Shown: positions 24,776 to 35,457, counted from the first letter of the stretch. The stretch is 64,000 nucleotides of DNA from Paralvinella palmiformis (GCA_025642065.1 JAODUP010000107.1:851501-915500), one strand, 5' to 3'. Numbers and translations: made by a program. Notes: generated by a model not told the origin, from the sequence alone.

Positions 24776-26324
24776 ATATTATTGTCATTACGTCAGTGAT
24801 AATACGATTACAGGCAGATACATAAACAGACAGACGGACGGACATACACACAGGTAGATAGATTTAATTTTCAGTCGGTACAAGATCACATCAAGGAGCA
24901 TTAGTACCGATACTAATCTCAGATCGGGGATATAAAACTAACAATATACAGACGATATTGTGAAGTGGGACGGTGGTTGGGTGAGTGAGTGGGTAAATAA
25001 ACAATGGGGTAAAGGTATATGAATGAGTTGATTGGAAATCACCAGTTAAACACTATGGTTGTGTTTTTTAAACACGATGATGATGATGATTGATATTTTA
25101 GGGCCACTTTTGTGTACATGGTCGGCTAAATGGGCCGAGCCACATCCAAAGATAATGAAGCGAAGTCAAAGATAAAACACCCTTCAGATATGTACACGCC
25201 GATATTATAACACGGGTGCTAGTGATCTGTGGGTCAACACGCTACGATATTTAATTGTCACGAGTTTGACGAATAATAAAATATCTTATACCGTTTCAAT
25301 TATCGATTATATCCAATAAAATACGCATGATGACGTCATATATTCTCTGGGATGTTGCTCTTTTTATTCGCGTGGCCGAGAGTTTTTCCGCGAACTAATT
25401 GGTGGCGCTGTTGGCCATATAACCTTTAGGCCGGTTTAGTCCACCATAGACGCTCCAGTGGCCCCAAAACGACGCCATTTACATTTCTGATGGACGTTTA
25501 TTGAAGAAGCGCTCCGTTTCATTAAGAGACTCCTCGTCCTAAACCGTACTTAATGCGGTCACGTGGTTTTTATATATGTATATATTCCCATTTTGTCCAT
25601 TTCAGGACGGTTCCACGACGCCGGCCCCGCGGAGTGGACAGGGCACGCCCCTGAGTCAACACCGGCCGCCGCCCTATGCCCCGGGCTACAGTGACCTGTC
25701 CTACGACCCGAACCCGGCGGCCGCACCCAGTGCACCGTCTGCGACCACTCTGATACGACCTTGGCCAGACCATATCATACTCACTGGTAAGTGGGCGGGA
25801 ATAAACATTGATGGGGCAACCATGGTTACTGGGCGACTTCCGGTGGCCGGTAATGGCGCCATTTTTTTGTGTGGTTTTTGGTTGTTCTATTTACTTATGT
25901 AAATTAGTTTAGATGCGACTTAACATGATTCTAGTGTGTGAAGGTGGGGGGGGGGCATATATAGATCTTCCATTTTAAACATACACCTCAAGCTAGTAGC
26001 ATAATTCCCAGAAAGAGAGGGGGGGAGTTCAAACATGCCTGAGATGTATTTTCAAATTAGGTCATCTTCAGCGATTTTCGAACCGGCGCTTTTCACCTTG
26101 CGTTAACCTTGAATAGGTAATTCCATAACATCCCGTTACCATTTGAATATATTTATCTATTTCTTTCAGATCCCACCTTCGAGTCTAGCGCCATATTTGG
26201 GCCAGTAAGTCTCCGAGAGCCCACTGACGACTGTCAGTCGCTGCGCGGGGAGTTGGTCTACCATCCCGTCTACGCCTACTTCGGTACACTGCCGCCAGGG
26301 GCGCGACCACTCCACGGGCCTTAA
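12392..26324 (+). CDS. ARRDC: Alpha-arrestin (arrestin domain-containing protein), spliced, lacking its first coding exon
   Basis: Eight exons (12392-12541, 15015-15139, 18561-18674, 21746-21925, 22485-22664, 24221-24547, 25606-25786, 26170-26324) join in one frame, all with GT-AG borders, giving 469 residues and a TAA stop. Visible residues 1-128 match the second half of an arrestin N domain, with an ELPSSFEG-type strand followed by VRYLARG. Residues 140-270 match the arrestin C domain, with a CCTSG loop, GYVPGENI and IIIDINYELE. The tail has PPPY at 379-382, the PPxY motif by which ARRDC proteins recruit NEDD4-family ubiquitin ligases. The family acts as cytoplasmic or endosomal adaptors for ubiquitination and trafficking of membrane cargo. 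Most relatives have about 40-50 residues before the first visible exon, and that exon was not found, so the start is missing. The exact paralogue (ARRDC2, 3, 4 or TXNIP-like) cannot be fixed by eye. Vertebrate ARRDC3 has two PPxY motifs; only one is seen here. Confidence 0.9.
13550..14265. repeat. Decayed (CTGT)n tetranucleotide array
   Basis: Hundreds of bases of imperfect CTGTCTGT, CTACCTAT and CTGCCTGT units with a (TA)n at 13660-13690. It abuts the 325-bp duplication. Confidence 0.85.
14266..14915. repeat. Tandem duplication of a 325-bp block in ARRDC intron 2
   Basis: Units 14266-14590 and 14591-14915 match throughout. Each runs from CCTGTCTACCTATATATT through a (CA)n(CT)n tract to CACCCATTTCCGG. 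They differ essentially only in microsatellite lengths. Confidence 0.92.
15015..15139 (+). CDS. ARRDC: ARRDC exon 3
   Basis: The acceptor is TGTATCCCCAG and the donor is CAG|GTAAAT. Two leading bases complete the split codon from exon 2, and the exon ends in phase 0. It encodes GEYDLPFEFKLPPELPSSFEG, the conserved HEYxFxFxLP...SFEG block of arrestin N domains. The preceding glycine- and serine-rich stretch is a variable loop. Confidence 0.88.
15535..15566. repeat. (GAGT)n microsatellite
   Basis: Pure GAGT units in ARRDC intron 3. Confidence 0.95.
15902..15990 (+). mobile_element. SINE A head-only fragment
   Basis: TCTCCCTGGGATAACTAGTA and CAGGGTTCAAACCTCG resemble the alternative head. No body follows. 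Confidence 0.35.
16345..16381. repeat. (TA)n microsatellite
   Basis: Pure TA run. Confidence 0.95.
16425..16545 (+). mobile_element. tRNA-like SINE relic
   Basis: GGGATTAGTGGTAAAATGCG and CTGTGTTCGAGGTTTGTGG, followed by CATTTCGGCCACTGACATTT as in family B. Confidence 0.35.
17880..18150. promoter_or_regulatory. CpG-dense island inside ARRDC intron 3
   Basis: An isolated block of very high GC and CpG in an AT-rich intron. It contains an E-box CACGTG near 18040 and a CRE-like TGACGTCA near 18124. No conserved coding sequence is recognised. It could be an enhancer, an internal promoter or a chance GC patch. Confidence 0.35.
18464..18530. repeat. (GT)n and (TA)n just before ARRDC exon 4
   Basis: The TA run ends about 30 bases upstream of the acceptor at 18560. 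Confidence 0.95.
18561..18674 (+). CDS. ARRDC: ARRDC exon 4
   Basis: The acceptor is CCACTTTCCAG and the donor is GCG|GTATGT. Thirty-eight codons in phase 0-0 begin VRYLARGCIQR and end LDLNFIPEAA. This matches the VRYWVKA...FTVxxxxDLN strand that closes the arrestin N domain and leads to the inter-domain hinge. Confidence 0.88.
19257..19614 (-). mobile_element. SINE family T, second near-full-length copy
   Basis: The reverse complement aligns along its whole length with the element at 51148-51480: tRNA-like head, body (CACTCATCCATAAAAAATGAG) and the tail GGGCGCTATAAAAATATCAC plus (ATT)n. It lies in ARRDC intron 4. Confidence 0.8.
20028..20643. repeat. Long (TAG)n/(TAA)n trinucleotide array interrupted by SINE A
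   Basis: TAG and TAA triplets from 20028 to about 20085 and from 20251 to 20643, with the SINE between. Confidence 0.95.
20084..20249 (-). mobile_element. SINE A flanked by (TAG)n on both sides
   Basis: Standard copy with a short deletion in the tail (GCCACTTGGCTAAATGGG). Runs of TAG trinucleotides abut both ends. Confidence 0.8.
21540..21589. repeat. (TA)n microsatellite
   Basis: Pure TA run in ARRDC intron 4. Confidence 0.95.
21746..21925 (+). CDS. ARRDC: ARRDC exon 5
   Basis: The acceptor is TTTTTGGTTCCAG and the donor is ATG|GTGAGT. Sixty codons in phase 0-0. It carries the GTCCTSG loop, then a beta strand and GYVPGENICINGAVQN, the start of the arrestin C domain (vertebrate equivalent GYTPGESI). 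Confidence 0.9.
21940..22120. repeat. (GAGT)n(GT)n(GACT)n(GAGT)n compound array after ARRDC exon 5
   Basis: It begins about 15 bases after the donor. The central pure GACT run is flanked by GAGT runs. Confidence 0.95.
22485..22664 (+). CDS. ARRDC: ARRDC exon 6
   Basis: A long pyrimidine tract (TCCTCCTCCTCCTTCTTCAG) precedes it and the donor is GAG|GTCAGT. Sixty codons in phase 0-0. It has a lysine/arginine-rich strand-turn (KSKKGRRKERRK), then IHIPPLPPTGIG and IIIDINYELE, the PPxxP...IxVxYxLxV signature of arrestin C domains. Confidence 0.9.
22836..22938 (+). mobile_element. SINE A, 5' half, alternative head
   Basis: GGGTTCAAAACCCGGGCCGG and GCTTCATCTTTCACTT. It is truncated before the GGTCGCTCGG block and faces the copy at 22953-23131. 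Confidence 0.6.
22953..23131 (-). mobile_element. SINE A, alternative head, inverted neighbour
   Basis: Full copy on the minus strand, from GCTGTTTTACGGCCACTTTT to GCCATGGAGGCGCCC. With the plus copy 15 bases away it forms an inverted pair in ARRDC intron 6. Confidence 0.8.
23494..23540 (+). mobile_element. SINE A with most of the body deleted
   Basis: GGATCAGAGATCACTGCC joins directly to GTAAAACATCAATCATCATC. Confidence 0.45.
24221..24547 (+). CDS. ARRDC: ARRDC exon 7
   Basis: The acceptor is TTACCCTTTCCAG and the donor is AAG|GTGCGT. It has 109 codons in phase 0-0. The first residues, FKALIEGYPTPIVFTKELYI and then GTVPM, finish the arrestin C domain (family pattern ...lPxxIGTxPL). The rest is low-complexity tail rich in alanine, serine and threonine with no PPxY motif. 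A (GT)n tract begins within 30 bases of the donor. Confidence 0.88.
24568..24771. repeat. (GT)n and (TA)n in ARRDC intron 7
   Basis: GT run at 24588-24639 and TA run at 24739-24771. Confidence 0.95.
25075..25244 (-). mobile_element. SINE A
   Basis: GGCCACTTTTGTGTACATGG, GGCTAAATGGGCCGAGCCAC and head remnants to about 25244. It lies in ARRDC intron 7. Confidence 0.75.
25606..25786 (+). CDS. ARRDC: ARRDC exon 8, tail with PPxY motif
   Basis: The acceptor is CCATTTCAG and the donor is CTG|GTAAGT. It starts in phase 0 and ends in phase 1. The encoded tail is rich in proline, serine and glycine and contains HRPPPYAPGY. PPPY fits the PPxY consensus bound by NEDD4-family WW domains. GC content is clearly higher than in the flanking introns. 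Confidence 0.88.
26170..26324 (+). CDS. ARRDC: ARRDC exon 9, terminal coding exon
   Basis: The acceptor is ATTTCTTTCAG. The first two bases complete an aspartate codon begun in exon 8. Fifty further codons run to TAA at 26322-26324. The end of the protein reads GELVYHPVYAYF and GTLPPGARPL, with no second PPxY. Confidence 0.85.
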
Positions 26325-27020
26325 TGAGCGGTGGCTGGAGGGTGGAGCGCAGCTGGAGAACAGGCTAAACGCCGAACGGAAGTGCCGAGCTGCGAACAAC
26401 GTCACGTGACATTCCGTGCTTCCGCTGGCAATGGAAAGTGGAACAGGCGTCGTGGCGTTTGGGGAGCCCTTTCAATATGCAGCCTTGTGTAAAACACCGA
26501 GAAAAAAACCTATTTCTAGATGTGTACGATATTTAGTCTTTCATTGATAAGGAGGTCGCCATTTTAAAATGCGCCGGGAAATGCTGGCTCATCTGTATTT
26601 GATACGGACAGGCTAGAACGAGAAGCCAGCATTCCGTGTGGGTTATTCCAATTCGGGGGTTTTCAAGTCGGGTTTTCCCACCTCGCGCTTTCGTTTTCTA
26701 TTTAACCTATCTCCGACGCACTCGCAGTTCCAGGTGCTTGCACGTTCAAATCGACTCGGTTTGACCGATCGATTCTACGGGATGCTTCAAAATCAGCGGT
26801 ATTGGTTTAACGCGCGACACGCCGACGTGCTGCTGATTTCGAAACGGCCCTTTCCCGGCGAAACCAAAGTTTCGGTGTTTGGAAGAACCAGCCAAGCTCA
26901 GATCTAACAATTATTCGAATAATTACTGCTAGATGGATAGAGGAGATGCACGAACGCGCACCATCCTCACCATACCCATGGTCACATGGTGTAAATAAAT
27001 GAACGCGCCCTTTCGACAGT
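26325..27020 (+). other. ARRDC: Probable 3' UTR of ARRDC with poly(A) signal
   Basis: This is GC-richer, repeat-poor sequence directly after the stop codon. AATAAA occurs at 26994-26999, just before a (GT)n/(CTGT)n tract. The extent is inferred from the signal and the change in composition. Confidence 0.5.
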
Positions 27021-27077
27021 GCTATGTCCACCCGTTTGTCTGTATGTCTGTCTGTCTTTCTCTGTGTGTTTTAGCTG

Positions 27078-27095
27078 TGTGTGTGTGTGTGTGTG

Positions 27096-27126
<31 letters not shown>

Positions 27127-27127
27127 A

Positions 27128-27163
<36 letters not shown>

Positions 27164-27165
27164 GA
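27078..27165. repeat. (GT)n(CTGT)n microsatellite
   Basis: GT run followed by CTGT units, just after the ARRDC 3' UTR. Confidence 0.95.
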
Positions 27166-27814
27166 TGGGATAGCTGTACAGCTACGAGAAGGCATATCCA
27201 CATGGCGCTCGTTATCTGCTAAGGTTTCATCCTTATCCCATCTTAACAAATTCATACAACGGGTATTTTGGTCCAGATATATGTATATAGGCATCTCTCT
27301 GTCTGTTCGTCTCTCAGTTTGTGTCTTATATCCAGAGTTATATGGCTAGACAGTAATACCCCTCCGTGTTATCAGGAATATATCGTATCCAGGAGTTATA
27401 TAGGTTTGTCGGTGGTAATATATTGTGCAAGAACGAAGTACAGGTATTACTAATTAAAACAATCATTGTTCGTCTTAGATCAATCTCTGATCGTATCTAT
27501 AATCTGATGTCGAGTGCATGCAGTTATTAGCTTTGGTGCGCCGGGGTTATGTTTATATATGTGTGTCTGTCTGTCTGTCTGTCCGTCTGTATGTCTGTAC
27601 TAATTGTTGGACGAATTTCGCAGTTTGTTTTCATCATCCGAAATGTGGATGAGAAATTGTCAATATTATTATTGTTATTATCATCATAGACGTCGACATT
27701 GTTAAGAGTCCTGATAGTACGCTGATTGTAGCCAAATTAGGACTCGCACTGTAAGAATATTTACGCCATTTGAAGTGCTTAAGGATGAAACGAGATGTGT
27801 GTATTTTTGCAGAG

Positions 27815-27925
27815 GGAGTGTGTGTGTGTGTGTGTGTGTGTGTGAGTGAGTGAGAGAGAGTGTGTGTGTGAGAGAGAGAGAGAGGGGGGAGTGTGTGTGT
27901 GAGAGTGTGTGTGTGTGTGTGTGAA
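27815..27925. repeat. (GT)n/(GA)n compound microsatellite
   Basis: Alternating GTGTGT and GAGAGA runs. Confidence 0.95.
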
Positions 27926-28344
27926 CTGAAAGTAACAAATACACTGTTGCCCAGTTTTTTCCGTGTTACAATTTACGGCACGCTACCAAAGATCTTAAAA
28001 GTGACAATAACAGCATTGTCGATATCACAAAATTAAAACGCTCTGGGATATTAAATAGCATAAAGTGTGTCATTTGTCCATCCTTAAGTCACAATCAATT
28101 TGGATCTGTTAATTAGTTCGCTTTAGTGCATTTTGCACTATTACGTTGATGACGTTTCCGGATATATTTTCTACACGCGCTATTATCCAAAATGATTGCC
28201 ACAAAATCTGGAAGAAGAGTCTCCGTAGAAAGAGTCCCCCCCCCCATCCACTGGTATGCTATAATAGAGGGTAGAAGGGTTTTTATTTTATTTTAATCTG
28301 ACGATAATTTACCTCGATGGCATCCGTTCAGACACCGACCTGGT

Positions 28345-28460
28345 CGTGTCTGCGCGGTGTTTCATTCGTCGCTTCACCTCGTTAGCTTTATAAGTCGCTC
28401 GGCCCATTTAGTCGACCGCGCCCGCGAAAGTAACCGTAGCACAACAACATTTCACGTTTT
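28345..28460 (+). mobile_element. SINE A, decayed body
   Basis: GGTGTTTCATTCGTCGCTTC, AAGTCGCTCGGCCCATTTAG and GTAACCGTAGCACAACAACA. Confidence 0.55.
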
Positions 28461-30077
28461 CGCAGTAAATAACGGCCGCCAAAACGTGACAGACATAGAT
28501 GTGTTACAGCTTTCTATTGTAACATCGATCCGTCTGTTGTAACTGCTAAATCACGCGTACCATAGAAACGTCTAAACCCTTGATGGAAGCAGGCACGGCC
28601 TTGACCTTGATAATGGCTCGAACCGCGCCATGTTTTTATTATTTTGTGGTTCCGATTTACGGATCGATATATCGGCCTTTTGTATTCCATTAAAGCAGAG
28701 ACGCTTATAAACAGTCGGCGCGATATATTTGCAACCAAACGGGTCATGAACAATACTGATGGTTAGTGTTGTCAAAAACTGGGTCAGGTCAGTGGTCTAC
28801 ATGCTGTACGCTTCCCTGGACGTTCACATATAAATTATTCATACCGAAATGATGAATTTAACAGTAAAAATTTGTCGATATCTCACTGTCGTACACCGAT
28901 CAGGTTCATAGCTAAACTTAATACTATGAGACTGATCACAGACGAAGATCCATTATAATTAAACGATTACCCGACGGGGCCATATTGGATGTACTAGAGT
29001 TGATTACATAATTACACCCGTTGTTGAAATGAAGTAAACGGACGTAATTATAACGGAGACATACAGTCTGTTCCATGTTATTATAGGACACCCCGTTACT
29101 AGCTTATATTATCATCCGCCTGGTCGTATATATGGGAAACCACTTCGAACAAAGTTTGGATGTATCGTACCATGCAGCTTCGGCACACCGAACCTATACT
29201 CTGTATGTGTGTGTGTGTGTGTGTGTGTTTGTGAGCACCGACCACGTTCTATCCAGAGGTGTATCTACGGAAAATAGCGCCCACGGCAAACACTGAAATG
29301 CGCCCCCTTCCAAATATCTGACACCTATATCTTTCAGATAACTTTACCATGAAATCAGCTGAAAAATACCAGTCAGTGGCGCACCCTCCATTGAAATACC
29401 CCCCCCCCCTCCAGAGTATGTGCCATACCCGCCACACCTTAGATACGTCACTATGTTCTATATATAGCCTCATTTGACGAATCCTGTCTAAAAGTGGATT
29501 AACATCCTCATTGTACACTTTCTAACTACCCGAATTAATATTCCCATTAATAGTTTTCCCCTCGTCTGTGAGTGCGTTGTATCATGAGGGTCTTGAGGGG
29601 GGGGGTTGATAAGGGACTGACGACAGCAGTCGGACAATTGTCCGGATTAACGACCGATCAGCAATAACGTCAGATCGACGATCGGCCGACGAACGATCAA
29701 TCAACCGATCGATCGATCGCCAATACGTCGTCGCCGTAACATACGGTAACGGCCATTCAATAGCGGGATCGTTAATCTGTTTCAGCTTAGGAACCCCCCC
29801 CCCCCTCTACCTACTCCCGTAGTTTGGTGTATTACCGGATCTGGATAGTTCCCTGTTGTCGCCACGATAATGTCAAGGACGCGATCTGGATACGTTCTGA
29901 TCACGGTTCGGAGAATTCAATTAAAATAGTCCCCAATGTTGTTGAGTTTTAAAACAATTGTCCTTTGTGATGAAGATGATGATGATGATGATGATGTAGA
30001 TTTGATAAGGCGTAGCTATTTTTAGCGGTCATTCAAAGGCTATGCTTGTAACTTGTGTAACGACACGTTAAGCTTTG

Positions 30078-30178
30078 CCAAACCGATCAAGTATAATACC
30101 GTACCAATCAGGTACTATACCTCACCAATCAAGTACAATACCATACGGATCGAGTACAATGCTGCACCGATCAAGCAC
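30078..30178. repeat. Degenerate tandem repeat of about 26 bp beside MITE copy 2
   Basis: Repeated versions of CCGATCAAGTATAATACCGT (CCAATCAGGTACTATACC, CCAATCAAGTACAATACC). Confidence 0.6.
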
Positions 30179-30189
30179 ATTGGAAAAAA

Positions 30190-30406
30190 ATTCTACAGGG
30201 AAAACACAGGGAATTTAAAGATTTGGAAAAATACAGGGAAAACACAGGATATGTTTATGCCTTCGTTCCAAATTTATAGCATATGGGTTAGGTAGAGGCC
30301 GTGAAACCAAAATTCAACATGCAATGTTTGCACGCAATACACAGGGAAGCTTCTTAAATAAGACGGGGAAACTACAGGTAATTTGATTTTTGAAATCCTG
30401 TGGGTA
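30190..30406. mobile_element. MITE-like element, copy 2
   Basis: Collinear with copy 1 (CCAAATTTATAGCAT, CTTCTTAAATAAGAC, TTTGATTTTTGAAATCCTG). Its right end, ATCCTGTGGGTA, is the exact inverse of copy 1's left end. The left terminus is decayed. Confidence 0.6.
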
Positions 30407-31192
30407 TCCTGAATACCAAAATGATCAAGTACAATGACGGTGTGAGATAAAATAGTGTATATGGGTATGTGCTATTTTAGAGGGTAGCTATATCGGCGTG
30501 TTGATTAATATTATGACGAAATCTGACTATAATTATTATACCATTCACTTGATGAAGGACAATTTAATCGATGTGGATGATAGGTCACACAAAAGAAGAT
30601 TTTATTATGATAATATTCAGGGAGAGCATTTCATAGTTGCAGCTTGATAGACGAATCCGGAAACTCGTCCCAGTTATATAGTCACACACAAATTATTACT
30701 TTTTAGCCATATATATATATATATATAAGGCTGCTTTTACATGTTGGACAGTCCCCCAATTATATATATATATATATATATTGTTTTACGCAAGACATTG
30801 CATTTATTTATTTCAAACTACGTGTTTAGTAATTAATTTTTAATATACTTTCAGTGTTTATTTTTTATCAATGAACACAGATATATTTCCACGATGTAAA
30901 ACATTTTAATAGGCTGTAACAGTTTGCGTTCGTGTGTAAATGATGGATGCGTTATGACGGGCGTGTAGTTGTCCACGTTATGATCGGTCTCGTTAACGGC
31001 GATTCCTCCCTTTTGTCGGATGTTGTTAGTAACCGATACAACTCGTTGCTATTGGTGTTTGTATGGCAGTGATGTAATTATAATATCCTTGTATTTTATT
31101 TCTACTTTAGCTCGCTGTATTTAAGATACAACACTGTACGGCGTGTGAATGAAGAGGGGAGTACTTTTGTCAACACAGCTATTGTTATGTGG

Positions 31193-31194
<2 letters not shown>

Positions 31195-31226
<32 letters not shown>

Positions 31227-31570
31227 GTGTGTGTGTGTGTCGCAGTAAGCCTTACTGTAAGGAAGTGACTTCTAATCAGAGCGCCAATAACATATATTTT
31301 AAAGGATTTCCTTCGAAGATCGTTTGTCAACTAATGAGACTCAATTGAGCTTTGAGTTGTAATGGTGTGTACATATATATATATATATATATATGGGTGC
31401 TGTAAAGTGCGCTTAAGTCAAAAAGGGTCATATTGAGCTTGTATTTTCCTCAACTTTTTGCTCTTGTTGCACTTGCCTGTTCGCAACAAATCACTTCCAT
31501 GTGCATCTGAATCTGGCTTAACTAGAGCAGTTCAAGTTAGCAAGGTTATGTTTGACTTAAGTATACTTTA

Positions 31571-31602
<32 letters not shown>
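31195..31602. repeat. Three (TA)n tracts around the short MITE
   Basis: TA runs at 31195-31225, 31373-31394 and 31573-31602. Confidence 0.9.
31402..31571. mobile_element. Short MITE between two (TA)n tracts
   Basis: The left end GTAAAGTGCGCTTAAGTCAA and the right end TTGACTTAAGTATACTTTAC are inverted repeats of about 21 bases with few mismatches. TA runs flank both sides (31373-31394, 31573-31602), as expected for insertion at TA. Confidence 0.6.
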
Positions 31603-31607
<5 letters not shown>

Positions 31608-32789
31608 AGTGCTGTCATGTAGGTTAAATCTGACCAATAACCCTTACTGTAGACATAACATATCATCAAGCTTGTTAGAGTTTCCAGGTATCATTAACTT
31701 TAGCTGGCACACCTGGAAGCAGTTTTATGTATGCAAATATCATACTTGGCTAAGAGCTCTATATTTATCTACATCTATCCAATATGGCGTGCTGTACTTT
31801 ATTGTGCTAAGCAATCAGATTTAGAGAGGGAACATTCCTTCTCTTTAATGTATTTAAAACCTACTTTAAAAATTATATATATATATATAACACACACACA
31901 GAGAAAATTTTGCAGAACTTGTTTACCCAGCAAATACACCTTTTGACACAATATTATCCATAACTGATTTATCTCCATTATAAACGACTCTTATCTAGCC
32001 AGCTCACGTTCCGACATCCACACATCTTTACTCAAACGCAGACATTTCAATGCATAACAGTCTTGATAATCCGACAAATAAGGCTTACATCCATAACATT
32101 ATTAGCCAAATCTCTTGTGTCAGTCGGACTACCATAAGTCAATATTTGACAGATTCAGCATTCACATATTATCATGTAACAAACTTTGTCAGATTAAAGG
32201 ATTTTCTCTCTGTATGTGTGTGTGTTATATATATATATATATATATATAACATATAGACCATGTATGGGTACAGCATTAATACAAAGTTAGCTATGGTTT
32301 ATCTGTGTTCTATATGTCTCTGTATATGTTTGGTACATTGTTTCAATTGCCTTAGTAATGACAAGGTGACGCCAGACTAACCACAGTTCTCACTTGTTGA
32401 TGCCTGTTCGTTGATCATATTATTATTACGTCACGTGCTCGTCATGTAATCATTGATAATAATAAAACGACTCATCCATTTCTCAGCTGTTTTTCTTCTT
32501 TTGTAGCATCGAAGCAATCAAGACTCCCGACATAAAATATGACACGAAAGCGGAGAGGCGAACTCATTAATATGATAATTAAACGGCCATCTCCCATTGC
32601 ATGCCTAAATTGTCCTTCCCGTAATTCTTTTTGTGTCAGAAAATTAATTTCTTTTTATGGCATTAACTCATTATGATTCTTTTGTTTTCTTGTTGGTAAA
32701 TACCACCATTAGGCATCCTTATAATATTTTGTATATCCAATCCACATTGTTTTCATTCTGCGAAATGTTGTTCTTTTATGGCAGCCTTT

Positions 32790-32893
32790 ATGCATGGCTA
32801 TGGTGAAGTGAAACATCTTCAGACACGGCTAGATTAGGATTTGAACCTGGATCCCAGAAATGTCTGGCCAACTACACTACTAGTTAGGCAATG
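32790..32893 (-). mobile_element. tRNA-like SINE relic
   Basis: GTGAAACATCTTCAGACACG, GGATTTGAACCTGGATCCC and CTAGTTAGGCAATGGAAT follow the SINE A order on the minus strand but are strongly diverged. Confidence 0.4.
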
Positions 32894-33424
32894 GAATATT
32901 TCTCATTGATTCATAGTAATAATTAGCTCATTTAAAAATTACTTTATAATGCATAATTATTATTATTATTATTCGAATGAAAAGAATCCCATCTTGTCAG
33001 AGAACGTCAATTCCACATATTTTAGACAGGCTTCTAACATTCGTACACACCTCCTCCATCCTATATCATTTTGAACTGGATCTCTCTTCTGTTGGACTTT
33101 TATTAATTGCACTTTATATTCAGCCGAATTGATTCGACTTGTTTATCTTTGTCATTTGTCATACATGGGACATGTGCAGGCACAAGAATGTAATATGCCG
33201 AAAAACTCTGGCAAATGTTTTGATCATTTTTGTCAGAAAAGCTCTCCGAAATCTGCAGATCCCCTGAAATTTCTCATGCCTGCACATGGCCGAGAGCTCG
33301 AGATTTGCAGCCCTCTACTCTAACAGCTGCACCATTGGAACATCTTGCGTTCTATCATTCAACTATAATTAATAATCCATACACAAGCCAAATAACAGCC
33401 ACCAATAATGATTGTCAGTTATAT

Positions 33425-34012
33425 TTTATTTCTGTGTACAGTAAAATGATTAACAATGATATTGAATAAATTTAATCCAGTATTATTTCCTAAATGTGTT
33501 GTTTCTGAAATAATTAACAAAATAGATTTATGATTTGTGAGAGTTACAGAGTAGGAGAAAAATGTAAAATAATACGTAATTCAACAAATATCATTAATGC
33601 AGTATTAAGCTATAATTAAATTACAAGCGTAGTTCATTTCACAGATATGAAGTAAAAATTGATGAAAAAATCTTTACCCTGGCAACAGTTAAAAAAAAGG
33701 CAATCTGCTGGAAATTTTTTCACAGTGGGCATCTCGACGAGAGCCACATTCAGGATCTATTTCTAAACCTCTTCTTGGCTGCACAGCAAAAGATAAACGT
33801 TGCACTTCTCGACGGATGAATCGTAAACCCTTAAAATGGTTTAATAGTAAATGTATTCACAGATGTAAATTAGTTAACAGACAAACGTAAAGCTGTAAAA
33901 AAAGGCCAGCGTGCCGAGTATGTAAAGTCCATGGAAGTGGGGGGAGGGGGGCTGGCAACAGTCGCACACGATTTCACACCATTCCACGCATCAATGCTGA
34001 TTGGTTGTAAGA
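33425..34012 (-). other. KGD4: Probable 3' UTR of KGD4
   Basis: The first clear minus-strand AATAAA downstream of the stop is at 33430-33425. No other coding sequence is visible between it and the stop. The end point is an inference. Confidence 0.35.
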
Positions 34013-34030
34013 TCACTCTGGTCCACCTCG
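34013..34030 (-). CDS. KGD4: KGD4 exon 4, six-codon terminal micro-exon
   Basis: On the minus strand TTATTTTCAG is followed by CGA GGT GGA CCA GAG TGA, that is RGGPE and stop. It completes the IQRGGPE ending of the family exactly, in the phase left by exon 3. Confidence 0.9.
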   Translation of the reverse strand, partial: RGGPE

Positions 34031-35343
34031 CTGAAAATAACCAACAATGTTACTTCCTTGAATTACTAACCACCTCATCCCACCTCATCCCCTCAAATTA
34101 TCTACCCACATCTATATTCATATCAGATTTATTTACTCATCTCCTATACCGTTAACTGAATACCTGTATGTATTCAATTTCCTCTTGTTCTATGGGTAAT
34201 CGTCTATATCTTGATGGCAGCTCCTTGCTATCAATGCCTGAGCCTCGTGTTGTATAACCTATGGGTTTGTTGTATGTTTGATATAATTTCGATGGAGGTA
34301 CGTATTCATCCTTGGCAGAGAAACTGGCCTGAGACATCGTTAGCGTCTGTGTTACCCGGCCTTGGCAACCTGAAAACAAAACACTTGATTATAGAAACTA
34401 ATATAGTACATGAAAGTGTTGACACGACATTAGAGCTGGAATTGACAATCAGTTTCAACCCCAATAATGGAATTAGATTTTAAAATAATAATAATAATAT
34501 ACAAAATTTATATAGCACCCTATATAACCTGTAAAATAACTTAAAATAAAGTCTGAAATATCATAACAAGATTCAAATCCAGATTTATGATCACAGATTC
34601 TTTTCATGTACCATTTCAGGAATTGACCAATAAGTGAGTACAGGTAGGTATCATTAGTAAAATCTGGATCATTCTACAAACCTAATTATAAAGGTAACAG
34701 GAACTCGGACTGATCAAATTAATTGACTGGACAATTGGAATTGTGAAACTAGGATTCACTCTGTATCTAGACTGCATTACCAGAATCTAAATAGAGTTAC
34801 TGGTATATATCAGAGGATCACACAGTAATGGATCACACATAAAATGCTGCACAATACACAACAATAACAAAGAGTGTGACAATTGGCTGTAATCGGAGAA
34901 ACTACGGCGGTGGACTCTAATCCGAGCTATTGATCGTAAGTCACATGTACAGGATGATTGTCATAAATATGTATGGGAGGAGATCGATTTAGAACCTTTA
35001 GTCATATTTATCATTTTGAAGATGAGAGTTGAGTTTGTTGATGAATGATCTAGAACTATAAATAGCAGGGTATTCTGTTATTTATTAAAGTTTTCTGTCC
35101 AGTGAAGTACTCGCCCAGAATACTCAGCATTAGTAACCAGCCGTACTGAGGTGTGATTATTTGGGGATGAAAGAAGTACTTAGAGCATCAATGCTGTAAA
35201 CTAGGTTTTTGGTAAACATTATCCATAGAGCTAACTTCTTTTATCTATTGCATATCTGTGTACAATTGAGACCATTGTAAAATGTTACATTTGTACAGTC
35301 TCTAAATATAACTTTCTTTTGCCATTCCAAGTACTAGCCTCTC

Positions 35344-35377
<34 letters not shown>

Positions 35378-35418
35378 TAAAATGAAGTTGACGATGTAGA
35401 ATACATATAGCCATGATA

Positions 35419-35457
<39 letters not shown>

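Larger units (their letters stand above)
27021..33424. other. Intergenic DNA between ARRDC and KGD4
   Basis: AT-rich, with microsatellites, one SINE A, one MITE pair member, a degenerate repeat and the short TA-flanked MITE. No coding sequence is recognised. Confidence 0.6.
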
